Assembly: GCA_945865375.1 (NCBI GenBank)
Contig: CAMBEJ010000024.1
Coordinates: forward strand, 1 to 44,133
Direction of reading: 5' to 3'
DNA from: Akkermansia muciniphila
GTDB lineage: Bacteria; Verrucomicrobiota; Verrucomicrobiia; Limisphaerales; F1-80-MAGS106
DNA length: 44,133 nucleotides
Below the pieces are notes generated by a model. The model was given only the letters and a program-made list of their open reading frames with translations, was not told the origin of the DNA and did no database searches. Each line of letters starts with the position of its first letter. The stretch's first letter is position 1. This document shows, one piece after another, positions 26,935 to 34,593 of this stretch. The translations under genes and the position numbers were made by a program.

Positions 26935-27885
26935 ATGAAAAACCTCACATGCCAGATTCGGTTTCTTTTCCTGCTGATTATCCTCCTCTGCGGCAACACA
27001 CCCCTGACTTGGGGGGCACCAGCGCCGGGGCTGTTCGCCAAGGCCAACTTGGTCGCCTGGTGCATTGTGCCGTTCGATGCAAAGAAGCGAGGACCTGAAG
27101 AGCGTGCGGCGATGCTCGAAAGGATGCATATCAAAGGGCTGGCGTACGACTATCGAGCGGAACACATCCCTACGTTCGACGCCGAAATGGAGGCGCTCAA
27201 ACGGCATCACATCGAGCTGACAGCGTGGTGGTTTCCGGGCGCGCTCACCGACGAGGCAAAAGGGATTCTGGAGGTGCTCAAACGGCACAAGCTGCAAACA
27301 CAACTCTGGATCACGGGCGGCGGCGAGCCCACTAAGACTCCTGAGAACCAACGGGCGCATGTCGAATCCGAAGCCGCGCGGCTCAAGCCCATCGCTCAGG
27401 AAGCAGCCAAGATCGGCTGCACCGTGGCGCTTTACAATCACGGCGGATGGTTCGGTGAGCCAGAAAATCAGATCGAGATCATCGAACGCCTGAAGCAGGA
27501 GGGGGTGATGAACGTGGGAATCGTCTACAACCAGCACCACGGGCACGATCATCTGGAACGTTTCGCCGCCTTAATGCGGAAGATGAAGCCCCACCTGGTT
27601 GCGTTCAATTTGAACGGCATGACTCGAGGGGGTGACAAGGTGGGCAAGAAAATCCTTCCGCTCGGCCAGGGTGAGCTGGATCTCGGTCTGCTCAAGACGC
27701 TCCGCGATTCCGGTTGGCACGGTCCCGTAGGGATTCTCAACCACACGGATGAAGACGCCGAGGCGCGACTGCTGGACAATCTCGACGGTCTAGATTGGTT
27801 ACTCCCGCAGCTCGACGGCCGTGCCAGCGGGCCCAAACCCAAGCCTCGTTCGTGGCGCGACCCCGCTCCCGCAGAAAAGCATTGA
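26935..27885 (+). CDS. secreted xylose-isomerase-like TIM-barrel protein
   Basis: 316 aa with a signal peptide (FLFLLIILLCGNTPLTWGAP). The mature part has the fold of AP-endonuclease-2/sugar-isomerase barrels: IKGLAYDYRAEHIPTFDAEM, LTAWWFPGALT, LQTQLWITGGGEPTKT, ARLKPIAQEAAKIGCTVALY, YNHGGWFGEPENQIEII, MNVGIVYNQHHGHDHLERF and HLVAFNLNGMTRGG. The E...H...N pattern fits metal-binding, but exported homologues in this phylum are mostly uncharacterised. I chose the ATG at 26935 as it begins the signal. It is divergent from paralogue B and convergent with the coiled-coil gene 20 bases downstream. Confidence 0.8.
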   Translation: MKNLTCQIRFLFLLIILLCGNTPLTWGAPAPGLFAKANLVAWCIVPFDAKKRGPEERAAMLERMHIKGLAYDYRAEHIPTFDAEMEALKRHHIELTAWWFPGALTDEAKGILEVLKRHKLQTQLWITGGGEPTKTPENQRAHVESEAARLKPIAQEAAKIGCTVALYNHGGWFGEPENQIEIIERLKQEGVMNVGIVYNQHHGHDHLERFAALMRKMKPHLVAFNLNGMTRGGDKVGKKILPLGQGELDLGLLKTLRDSGWHGPVGILNHTDEDAEARLLDNLDGLDWLLPQLDGRASGPKPKPRSWRDPAPAEKH

Positions 27886-27904
27886 CCCTGCGAATATCAG
27901 AAGT

Positions 27905-28738
27905 CTACACCATTTTTCCGTAGGAGAAAACCAGCCGCAACCCTGCCTTCTTGACCGCCGTTTGCACCTCTGGCCGCGCCCGATAGCAGAAACAAACGGC
28001 AAACACCTCCCCGGTCAGATGGGCTCGTGCGCGAGTTACCAATTGTTCAAACCGTTGAACCTGTTTCAATGTCAAATTGTGCTTCGCTTCGCCCACCACC
28101 CAGATCGTCACATCCGCGCGGGCCGGATCCATGGCTTGGCCAAACACATCCACCTCTTCCACGTCAACACCCCACCGCTGCCAACTCCGTTCAAGAGGCA
28201 TTACATCCCACCCCAATTCCCGTTTCAACACGTCGTGCAGTACAATGTAAGCGATGTCCTCGATGTCGCCCCCCACTGTCTCACTCAATCCACCGACCTG
28301 CTTCTGTAGACTCCCCATGGCCTCCGCCAATTCCCCTACCCGTTGCTCTGTGCGCCCTTGTGCGACGGCCAGTTCCTCTACCCGTTGCTCGGTTCGGCCT
28401 TGTGCGACGGCCAGTTCCTCTACCCGTTGCTCGGTTCGGCCTTGTGCGACGGCCAGTTCCTCTACCCGTTGCTCGGTGCGCCCTTGTGCGACGGCCAGTT
28501 CCTCTACCCGTTGCTCGGTGCGCCCTTGTGCCTCCGCCAGCCGCGTCACCGCGATCTCCAAGCATTTGACGGAATCCGCTAGATCGCGCACCACCGCTTT
28601 CAGCTCGTTGAACTCGGTCTTCGTGACCGTCTGCTTCAGATCCTCGTAAAACGCTTCCAGAATTCCGGCCAGCTTTCGTGCCGCCGCCGGGTCCATGGCT
28701 TCGCTCAACGTTTCAAAAATCTGCAACGTGCTGATCAT
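27905..28738 (-). CDS. coiled-coil protein with repeated heptads and PD-(D/E)XK-like domain
   Basis: 277 aa from the ATG at 28738. Residues about 1-65 form a helical head. Residues about 63-140 contain a 14-residue unit, [14 protein letters not shown], repeated almost exactly five times: two heptads each, so a long parallel coiled coil. The C-terminal 110 residues ([20 protein letters not shown], then [13 protein letters not shown] and [20 protein letters not shown]) have the E-V-D ... V-G-E-A-K pattern of the PD-(D/E)XK nuclease fold seen in DUF3782-type proteins. A DNA-related role is inferred. The longer frame up to 28939 includes a palindromic repeat and is unlikely to be coding. Confidence 0.78.
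   Translation of the reverse strand: MISTLQIFETLSEAMDPAAARKLAGILEAFYEDLKQTVTKTEFNELKAVVRDLADSVKCLEIAVTRLAEAQGRTEQRVEELAVAQGRTEQRVEELAVAQGRTEQRVEELAVAQGRTEQRVEELAVAQGRTEQRVGELAEAMGSLQKQVGGLSETVGGDIEDIAYIVLHDVLKRELGWDVMPLERSWQRWGVDVEEVDVFGQAMDPARADVTIWVVGEAKHNLTLKQVQRFEQLVTRARAHLTGEVFAVCFCYRARPEVQTAVKKAGLRLVFSYGKMV
28339..28548. repeat. 42-bp tandem repeat, five copies, inside a coding region
   Basis: Five units of 42 bp start at 28339, 28381, 28423, 28465 and 28507. They differ by only a few bases and encode the 14-residue coiled-coil unit of the protein at 27905-28738. The near identity suggests recent slippage or recombinational expansion, so copy number may vary between strains. Confidence 0.9.
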
Positions 28739-28839
28739 TCCATAACCATGCTGGCGCTCCCCCTTCCCTGTCAACTCCTTCAACCAGCAGTTCACATTTT
28801 GAAAAATGTGGGGCATGCCGGTTCGCGCAGTGTCCCACT

Positions 28840-28890
28840 CCGTGCGGGGCCGGAGGCCTCCGCCACAGGCAGACCTGGGTGTCTGCCCCA
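28840..28890. repeat. small palindromic intergenic repeat
   Basis: A 12-bp perfect palindrome, CGGAGGCCTCCG, at 28851-28862 is followed by GGCAGAC (28868-28874) and its complement GTCTGCC (28881-28887). This resembles the hairpin family within the insertion at 21090-21233. It lies between the coiled-coil gene start and tRNA-Arg. Confidence 0.55.
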
Positions 28891-28927
28891 CTTCGCCGAC
28901 CAAAATGAGAACTGCCGTAATAAAGCG

Positions 28928-29003
28928 TGGTACCCCCATCCGGAATTGAACCGGAATAAACGGTTTAGGAAACCGCTGCTCTATCCATTTGAGCTATGGA
29001 GGC
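28928..29003 (-). tRNA. tRNA-Arg(CCU)
   Basis: The minus strand reads GCCTCCATAGCTCAAATGGA through a seven-base anticodon loop with CCT, an anticodon stem of GCGGT/ACCGT type, and a T arm containing GGTTCAATTCC. The acceptor stem pairs GCCUCCA with UGGGGGU using two G-U wobbles, followed by discriminator A and an encoded CCA (28928-28930). The anticodon CCU reads AGG. The 3' end faces the coiled-coil gene, and the 5' side faces an integrase remnant, the usual place for integrative elements to enter. Confidence 0.92.
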
Positions 29004-29143
29004 AACCTATTTGTTTGCAACAAGTTACAAACCTAAATATGGGCCACACTTTGCCTGCTTGTCACCCGTTTTCATCACCCTACACTGCCAAAACGATTGA
29101 AAACCTGAACTCTGACACCCTCGACATGCCCGAACCCGACTAG

Positions 29144-29497
29144 ACGAAGGTCGGTGAGAATCTTTACCGCCATGGACCATCTGGTAATTACTATGCGTGG
29201 CTCAAGCCCTGCGGCAAGCAATTTCGCCGGAGCTTGAAGACCATGGACCGCACCCTGGCAACCCGTCGGTTGGCGGATCTGCGACAGCAGATCAACAATT
29301 TCATCCTGTCCGACGAGAAGAACGCGATCATCAGCGATATCGCCACCGCGTGGCTTACGTTCCTGAGGATGACCGGGCAATGCCCGGCGATTCACGCCAG
29401 CAGAAGTTCCGTGGTGTCGGCTTGTGCATCGAGACGGAAAACTTCATCCCATTCGGTTTTCAAAATGAGCGGGCTGGATTCTCGGAGATTATAGAGA
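29144..29497 (+). pseudogene. tyrosine integrase, N-terminal remnant
   Basis: After an in-frame TAG at 29141 the frame reads TKVGENLYRHGPSGNYYAWL, then KPCGKQFRRSLKTMDRTLAT and RRLADLRQQI. This is the arm-type DNA-binding N-terminus of phage-like tyrosine recombinases. The similarity fades after ISDIATAWLTF, and the core-binding and catalytic domains (R-H-R-Y) are absent. It lies 140 bases from tRNA-Arg(CCU), as expected of an integrated element that was later lost. No intact start codon or duplicated att site was found. Confidence 0.68.
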
Positions 29498-29538
29498 CAT
29501 TCTGACTTGGATGAAATGTCGCTGTCGTGCCCAATCTG

Positions 29539-31137
29539 CTAAATCAATCCTGCCAATTCCTGCAGCAATCGCCAGTTTTCCAAGCGATCCTGTTTGGCGG
29601 ACAAAAGCATGTCCGTCGGCATCCCGTCTTTGTTGAATTGTTTCGCAAACCGTCCCTCGGACCGCGCGAACATGACGAAGTCAAACACCTCTCCCGTCTT
29701 CGGATCCCTGTACCAATCCTCCTTCGGGGCTGGGTTGCCCTGCAAGCTCAGCCGTTCAGCCAGCTTGTTTCCCTTCCTCGGATCATAGATCAACACCGGG
29801 AAACTCCGGGTATCCACGGCGAGTTTGGACTGGCTCATCGCCATGTTGTCGCCCACCCCATGCTCAGGCTGACACGTCGTATAAACCGAGATCACAGCTG
29901 GACCGTCGAATTCATTGGCGGCAATGATCGATTTGTAAAAGTGGTTCGACATCGCGCAACTCGTTTGGGCCACGAAGGTGTTCGGGTGCATCATGGCAAT
30001 CTGGGCAATCTCCTTGCGCCGTTCCGTCTTCCCTGGCACCACGGTGCCATGCACCGAAAACTTGGTGTTCTGGCCCTTGAACGACGCCGTTGAGGATTGG
30101 CCACCCGTGTTTGAGTAAACCTGCGTGTCCAGAATGAGGACTTTGATGTCCATGCCTGAAGCCAGCATCCGGCTGAGCGACTGGAACCCAATGTCGAGCA
30201 TAGCTCCGTCTCCGCCAATGACCCACAGCTTTTTGCCCTTCCAACCCATCTGATCCCAACGCGCCCGCACGCCCATCGCGTCCGCCGGGCCGTTTTCAAA
30301 CAAGGAGTTCGTCCACGGCACCAGATAGGGATTGTAGGGATACGTGGAGGCGTAAACCGTCGAACACCCGGTGGAGTTCACAATCCCGATGTTGTCCTTT
30401 CCATAAACGAACCCCGTCGCGGCCAGCATCATCCGGATCGCGGTTCCTTCCCCGCAACCCATGCACGATCCCGCTCCACCCACATAGAGGAGCGAGCGAT
30501 CCGCCAGCATCATGTCGCTCAAAAGCTTTTCGTTGATGAAACTCTTTGGCGTCTCCGGCAGGCGCCGGTAAAAATTAAAGGTCTTCTGAAACTCTTTCAG
30601 GCTCGAGTCGTCCTTCTTCAACATCGCCAGGGCACCATGATTTCCACAGGCGTCCACGCACTCAGCGCACCCTTTGCACTTGGTGGGATCGATGAAGATT
30701 CCAAAATAACCGGGCTCGGCCCCTTTCTTCTCGTAGGTGTTCCAATACTTGGTCGTCTTGGCGAATTGTTTGGCATACAATTCTCTGTCGGCTGGATCCT
30801 CGATCTTCGCCAGCTCAGCCTCGAGCTGCGCCTTAGGCACCACCTTCCCCAGAATCGCCGTGTCAGGGCACTCGATCACGCAATCCATGCAACCCACGCA
30901 GTTCTCGCTGTTCAGGATCGGAATCTCAGGGGCGATATACGAAAAGTCCCTCAGGATGCCGGAGCCGGCGGTGACCAGCGACCTCGCTGTGCAATGATCT
31001 GCCGGCAGTTCGAGCTCGGCGCTGCCATCGTTATAGGCCCCGACGATGCGGTTGTTAAAATCCTCGACATCCAGGACGTCGGAGGTGATCAGCCGGGTGT
31101 TCTGACGTGCGCTGGAAACTGCAGTGAGGTCACTCAT
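29539..31137 (-). CDS. 2-oxoacid:ferredoxin oxidoreductase, ferredoxin plus TPP (delta-beta) subunit
   Basis: A 532-aa subunit of a pyruvate:ferredoxin-oxidoreductase-type enzyme that decarboxylates 2-oxoacids to acyl-CoA. Two 4Fe-4S clusters are ligated by NSENCVGCMDCVIECPD and DPTKCKGCAECVDACGN (about residues 77-180). The TPP-binding beta domain follows: GSCMGCGEGTAIRMM, NSTGCSTVYASTYPYNPY, then VIGGDGAMLDIGFQSLSR (G-D-G motif) and LDTQVYSNTGGQSSTAS with the magnesium-binding N. I chose the ATG at 31137; 24 more upstream residues are unsupported. It is 61 bases after the alpha-gamma gene, and the two make up one PFOR split after the gamma domain. The likely substrate is pyruvate, by overall pattern. 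Confidence 0.9.
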   Translation of the reverse strand: MSDLTAVSSARQNTRLITSDVLDVEDFNNRIVGAYNDGSAELELPADHCTARSLVTAGSGILRDFSYIAPEIPILNSENCVGCMDCVIECPDTAILGKVVPKAQLEAELAKIEDPADRELYAKQFAKTTKYWNTYEKKGAEPGYFGIFIDPTKCKGCAECVDACGNHGALAMLKKDDSSLKEFQKTFNFYRRLPETPKSFINEKLLSDMMLADRSLLYVGGAGSCMGCGEGTAIRMMLAATGFVYGKDNIGIVNSTGCSTVYASTYPYNPYLVPWTNSLFENGPADAMGVRARWDQMGWKGKKLWVIGGDGAMLDIGFQSLSRMLASGMDIKVLILDTQVYSNTGGQSSTASFKGQNTKFSVHGTVVPGKTERRKEIAQIAMMHPNTFVAQTSCAMSNHFYKSIIAANEFDGPAVISVYTTCQPEHGVGDNMAMSQSKLAVDTRSFPVLIYDPRKGNKLAERLSLQGNPAPKEDWYRDPKTGEVFDFVMFARSEGRFAKQFNKDGMPTDMLLSAKQDRLENWRLLQELAGLI

Positions 31138-31198
31138 AATTAAAAGGGTCGACCGAATATCTGGGGCAACAAAATGGTTTCGTTTCAGGTTTCCTGGA

Positions 31199-33196
31199 TC
31201 ATCTGGCAACGGCGAACTCCTCTACCAAGGGTGCCGCAATTCCGATCACATGCGCGGGGATCTCCTGAACCTCCGTCAACCCGAGCTTGACGCACCGGAG
31301 GTTCTCCTCCACGACCTTCTCGCCGCGTTTTCCAAAGTATTTCCGCACGTATTTCTCCACGCTCGCGAGGATGTCAATCTGGCTCATCCCCGAACGTTCG
31401 GCGAATGGGGTTACTTTTATAAATATCCCCACCAGCACCACTCCTTGCATGCGTTGCAGAAGATCCGGATCCGTCGCGACATCCCGGGCGATCTTCACCG
31501 TGTCGAGGTAATAAACCCGAAGACGCTTGTTCCGGATGATCTTCTGCCCATACGCGGGAATCGCACTCCACACATCCATGGGATCGAGACGGTCGCTCTG
31601 GATGAACACACTGCCCTCGTAGGCGATGCCGTCCAGGGGGTTCCCCAGATTGAAGGCATTGACGTCGTTCAGGGGAATAAACTCCACGTAATTCAGCTCG
31701 CTGTGCGTGCGGATGTGCGCGTTCGCAACCGTCAAATAATAGGTCGTTGGCAACCCCTTTTTCTCGGAGCCATATTTTGGATACGCCTGCACGTGGAGGT
31801 TGAAAAGCTCGCCCACGAACGAGGCAATAAGCTTGTTGGTGGTCACTGAACCGAAACCTCCAACGGAATGCCCCCGCATCGAGAAGGCACCTTCCGGACG
31901 CAAGTCCGGATCCGCTCCATCGGTGAGGGCAAGGGCGTGTTTGACACCCACAACGCTGAACTCCTTGGGTTGTGCGGCCCTCATGTTCTCGACGATCGCA
32001 ATAAAGTGGCCGCCGCGAATGTCGCGCGAGCCCAGACCCGCAGCGCAAGCGTAAATTTTAGGGATACGCTCGATCGCCGGATACTTATTCTCGCTGTAGG
32101 AGCCATAACCCAGCCCTGTCAGCGCGTCTGCAAAAGCCGCCTTGATCCCCTGGACCAGAGGATTGGATTGGGCCAAGGGGTTGTCCATACGTTCCACAAC
32201 CGTCACCGCCTTCACACCCTTCAAGGCTTGCACGAGCTGGACTGCCGGAAACGGGGCAAAGCAGGTGACATGGACCACGCCCACCTTGAGCCCCATTTCG
32301 TCCCGCATGTAGTCGGCGGCCGCCTCCGCAGTCTCCATCATGCCTCCCATGCCCACCACCGCATACTCCGCATCCTCCATCCTATAGCCGTCCACCAACT
32401 GGTAACGGCGTCCGGTGTTGTCAAAGAATTCGTCCATCGCCTCCACCACTGCGGCGGGGACTTTGTCATAATAGTTCCGCTGGGCGATCTTCCCTTTCAT
32501 GTATGAGTCCTGGTTTTGGACCACCCCAGACATCAAAGGAAACCGCGTGTCGAACAGGCACCGCAGCTTGGCGTTGGGGTCCCCTACATAATCCTGCATG
32601 AATTGAAGCTCGGGAACACGCACATTCTCGATGGTGTGCGTGGTGAGAAATCCGTCCTGCACATTCATAAAGGGCGTCTCGCAATTCTCTGCGGCCCGCC
32701 GCGCAATCAACGCCAGATCCCCCGCTTCCTGCGCATTTCGACCAAACAGGATGCCCCACCCGCAATCGGCGACGCTCATCACATCGTCGTGACCCGCATG
32801 CACATTGAGCGAGTGGCTCGTCAGGGCCCGGGCACCAATGTGGAAAACCACCGGCAGCCTCTTCCCTGAAATCGTGTAAAGCACCTCCTTCATCAACACC
32901 AACCCCTGGCCCGAAGTGAAGTTCGTCACACGCCCCCCGGCCAGCGCAAACCCTTCGCAGGTGCTGGCAGCGGAATGCTCCGATTCAGGCTGAACGAACA
33001 CCAGCATATCCCCCCACAGGTTCTTCTTCCCATTCGAATACTCTGTCTGATAACCCGTCCCCATCGTGGTGGAGGAGGTGATGGGATACGCACAGGCACC
33101 GTGCGTGATGTGGGTCTCAACCCAGACGACGCATCCCGCTCCATCAGAAGTCGTGGCAATGCCTGGATAAACGAACTTTTTGTCCTCGTGGCTCAT
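31199..33196 (-). CDS. 2-oxoacid:ferredoxin oxidoreductase, alpha-gamma subunit
   Basis: 665 aa. The alpha (pyrimidine-binding) domain starts with GIATTSDGAGCVVWVETHIT, then HGACAYPITSSTTMGTGYQ, and has AASTCEGFALAGGRVTNFTS and GQGLVLMKEVLYTISGKRLP. Domain III (about 280-400) is DGYRMEDAEYAVVGMGGMME and VTVVERMDNPLAQSNPL. The gamma domain is at about 440-660, with RGHSVGGFGSVTTNKLIASF. This is the collinear N-terminal half of PFOR/NifJ; the ferredoxin and TPP parts are in the next gene. A role in fermentative or reductive pyruvate metabolism and generation of reduced ferredoxin is established for the family. The order alpha-gamma then delta-beta as two genes is seen in Verrucomicrobiota and Bacteroidetes types. 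Confidence 0.9.
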   Translation of the reverse strand: MSHEDKKFVYPGIATTSDGAGCVVWVETHITHGACAYPITSSTTMGTGYQTEYSNGKKNLWGDMLVFVQPESEHSAASTCEGFALAGGRVTNFTSGQGLVLMKEVLYTISGKRLPVVFHIGARALTSHSLNVHAGHDDVMSVADCGWGILFGRNAQEAGDLALIARRAAENCETPFMNVQDGFLTTHTIENVRVPELQFMQDYVGDPNAKLRCLFDTRFPLMSGVVQNQDSYMKGKIAQRNYYDKVPAAVVEAMDEFFDNTGRRYQLVDGYRMEDAEYAVVGMGGMMETAEAAADYMRDEMGLKVGVVHVTCFAPFPAVQLVQALKGVKAVTVVERMDNPLAQSNPLVQGIKAAFADALTGLGYGSYSENKYPAIERIPKIYACAAGLGSRDIRGGHFIAIVENMRAAQPKEFSVVGVKHALALTDGADPDLRPEGAFSMRGHSVGGFGSVTTNKLIASFVGELFNLHVQAYPKYGSEKKGLPTTYYLTVANAHIRTHSELNYVEFIPLNDVNAFNLGNPLDGIAYEGSVFIQSDRLDPMDVWSAIPAYGQKIIRNKRLRVYYLDTVKIARDVATDPDLLQRMQGVVLVGIFIKVTPFAERSGMSQIDILASVEKYVRKYFGKRGEKVVEENLRCVKLGLTEVQEIPAHVIGIAAPLVEEFAVAR

Positions 33197-33458
33197 AAAT
33201 GCACAGTCAAAACAGCACCCCTTCCTGGCCTGAAAAACAGTTTCACATGCCGGGGATGGTGAAGAACCTGGCCACCATACAGGAGGAGTTCCCAGCGGTC
33301 AACCGTCCGAAAGGATCATCCAGCAATTCTTATTAGGGTCCTTGCAACGCCACCAAGGTGAGAGCCCCCTGGGTGCCCATCGCTTCGCAAAGCGACCCTC
33401 TTGCAGGCTCGGTGCCACAATGAGAATTGCTAAGGAACAGCGCAAGATTCCTCTTGAG

Positions 33459-33725
33459 TCAAGAGTCTTTGATCTGGCTCTTCTTGCGGGAATGACGCCA
33501 ATCGGATCGATGGTGGATCATCCAATCCGTGAGGGCTGCCTCAAAGCCAATGTCCCGGCCCGCTTTTTCGGACTCGATCCACTTGTGCCGAAGAATCTCG
33601 CCGCGCTCGGCAAGGAATTCGCGATAAAGCGATGAATTCTTTAACAGCTCTTCTCCGTTCAAATCGCCACGAGGTTCACCCGTCATACGAGGATACATAT
33701 CTGCCTTTTGAAAAAGCTTGGCCAT
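33459..33725 (-). CDS. small conserved-looking protein of unknown function
   Basis: 88 aa from the ATG at 33725; a longer frame to 33818 runs into the terminator region. The core reads LNGEELLKNSSLYREFLAER, then GEILRHKWIESEKAGRDIGF and EAALTDWMIHHRSDWRHSRK, an amphipathic helical protein rich in charged residues. I recall this helix pattern (HKWxESEKAGxDIGFExAxxDW) from small hypothetical proteins but cannot name a family. It follows a structured RNA element on the same strand, from which a terminator separates it. Confidence 0.6.
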   Translation of the reverse strand: MAKLFQKADMYPRMTGEPRGDLNGEELLKNSSLYREFLAERGEILRHKWIESEKAGRDIGFEAALTDWMIHHRSDWRHSRKKSQIKDS

Positions 33726-33816
33726 GCACACCGAATTCACAGAAACGTAACAGCAGCTTCTTATCTGACAATCAAATTTCTTCAGCGTGTTTGAACAACA
33801 CTCGTTCCGCGTGGTC

Positions 33817-33844
33817 AAAAACGCCCCTGCGCCGAACGCAGGGG
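33817..33844 (-). terminator. strong intrinsic terminator
   Basis: On the minus strand CCCCTGCG-TTCGG-CGCAGGGG (8-bp GC-rich stem, positions 33844-33824) is followed by CGTTTTTGACC, a five-T run. The plus strand lacks a T run after the stem, so it terminates minus-strand transcription, at the end of the structured element upstream. Confidence 0.85.
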
Positions 33845-34090
33845 TGCCTCTCCGAATGAGCAGGATAAGCTGTGGGGAAGGCGTCAGACCTGCCGGTTGC
33901 TGCCTTCTCTGAAGGCAACGTTCGCTCCGCCCGGGTTGGAGAGGACCCTAGAAGAGCCGCAGGCTCCATGAACCGGCAGACCAGAAGGTCCCCCTCACCT
34001 TTGAGGGTGTCCTCATTCAGACATGCGCTCCGTGCAAGGACCGGGGTTTCACCGTTCTTGACGCCACGTCCCACCCCCTTTAACCTCGGA
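33817..34090 (-). ncRNA. putative structured RNA of unknown class ending in a terminator
   Basis: No credible protein is encoded, yet helices are dense. A 9-bp stem pairs 33890-33898 with 33971-33979 and encloses three hairpins: 33901-33917 (7 bp, TGCCTTC/GAAGGCA), 33925-33941 (CTCC/GGAG) and 33954-33966 (5 bp, GAGCC/GGCTC). Outside it a 6-bp hairpin lies at 33992-34007. The element ends in an intrinsic terminator on the minus strand. I could not match it to RNase P, SRP, tmRNA, 6S or a cobalamin riboswitch by their conserved cores. The 5' end is undefined; 34090 is a guess at where structure stops. It is divergent from the selW-like gene. Confidence 0.55.
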
Positions 34091-34106
34091 GTAACAATCA
34101 ACGCCC

Positions 34107-34346
34107 ATGAGCCTCGAAATCACAATCGAATACTGCCACGTTTGAAACTACGAGCCGCATGCCGTCGGTCTGACGGAAAAGCTTTTGCGCCTCAAACAAC
34201 AGGTGCGTTCTATCACGCTCATTCCCGCGACCGGTGGAAAATTTGAGATCTGCGTCGATGGCCAAAAGATTTATTCCAAACTCGAGACAGGCCAGTTCCC
34301 TGAGCCCGACTTCATTCTCAAGTCCGTCAGGGCGATGCGGCGGTAA
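34107..34346 (+). CDS. SelW/Rdx-family selenoprotein with in-frame UGA
   Basis: A 79-aa reading frame if the TGA at 34143-34145 is read as selenocysteine. It starts MSLEITIEYCHV-U-NYEPHA, giving a thioredoxin-like CxxU motif (Cys10, Sec13) after the first beta strand. It goes on with LTEKLLRLKQQVRSITLIPA, then TGGKFEICVDGQKIYSKLET and GQFPEPDFILKSV. This matches the SelW/SelT/SelH (Rdx, PF10262) pattern: CxxU/C, a second strand, a G-G-x-F-E strand, I-y-S-K, then G-x-F-P. Without recoding only 12 residues would be made. A SECIS-type hairpin lies 16 bases after the UGA. A role in thiol redox is known for the family. It sits next to tRNA-Sec, selD and selA. Confidence 0.92.
34162..34176 (+). promoter_or_regulatory. 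bacterial SECIS hairpin of the selW-like gene
   Basis: CCGTC-GGTCT-GACGG forms a perfect 5-bp stem with loop GGUCU. The apical GGUCU equals the loop of the E. coli fdhF SECIS that SelB recognises. It starts 16 bases after the UGA at 34143-34145, within the usual range. Confidence 0.85.
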
Positions 34347-34384
34347 CACTGGAGGGCGCGGATTTTTCGGGGTTTGGCAAGGGG

Positions 34385-34408
34385 TCAGCGTTCAGCGTTC
34401 AGCGTTCA
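34385..34408. repeat. 7-bp tandem repeat (TCAGCGT x3)
   Basis: Three units of TCAGCGT followed by TCA lie in the 123-base gap between the selW-like gene and tRNA-Sec. No function can be read; the selC promoter must be nearby. Confidence 0.7.
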
Positions 34409-34469
34409 TTTCCCCCTCCGCAAGAGTCGGGATCCTTGCCTGCGGCGCGATCCCCATCCTGTCCACGTT

Positions 34470-34566
34470 GGAGAGTGAAGGGTGCCTGGTGGCCCTCGCG
34501 GTCTTCAAAACCGTTGTTCCGATGCTTTGCACCGGAAGGAGTGTTCGATTCGCTCCCTCTCCGCCA
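34470..34566 (+). tRNA. selC: tRNA-Sec (UCA anticodon)
   Basis: A 97-base tRNA with anticodon TCA in a CTTCAAA loop on a stem GCGGT/ACCGT. Beyond it lies a long variable arm (TTCCG-A-TGC / GCA-C-CGGAA). The T arm is GAGTG-TTCGATT-CGCTC, discriminator G, and an encoded CCA at 34564-34566. The acceptor pairs GGAGAG with CTCTCC; the seventh pair looks like a U-C mismatch, which differs from the 8-bp acceptor of E. coli. The loop TTCAAA and the long extra arm identify it as the UGA-decoding selenocysteine tRNA. It is 27 bases upstream of selD. Confidence 0.93.
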
Positions 34567-34593
34567 CTTTTCTTTCACCCCAGCCAACACCTT

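Noticed and set aside
28339..28548. Regular 42-bp repeats as a possible CRISPR array
   Set aside because: Units are contiguous with no variable spacers and encode heptads in frame; no cas gene is present.
33880..33900. AGACCTGCCGG on the plus strand, similar to the end of the cobalamin riboswitch B12 box
   Set aside because: The rest of the box and the upstream core are absent, and the terminator points to the other strand.
33772..34101. Minus-strand 109-codon frame in the structured element
   Set aside because: It runs through stable helices and the terminator, has no known domain, and is better explained by a structured RNA.
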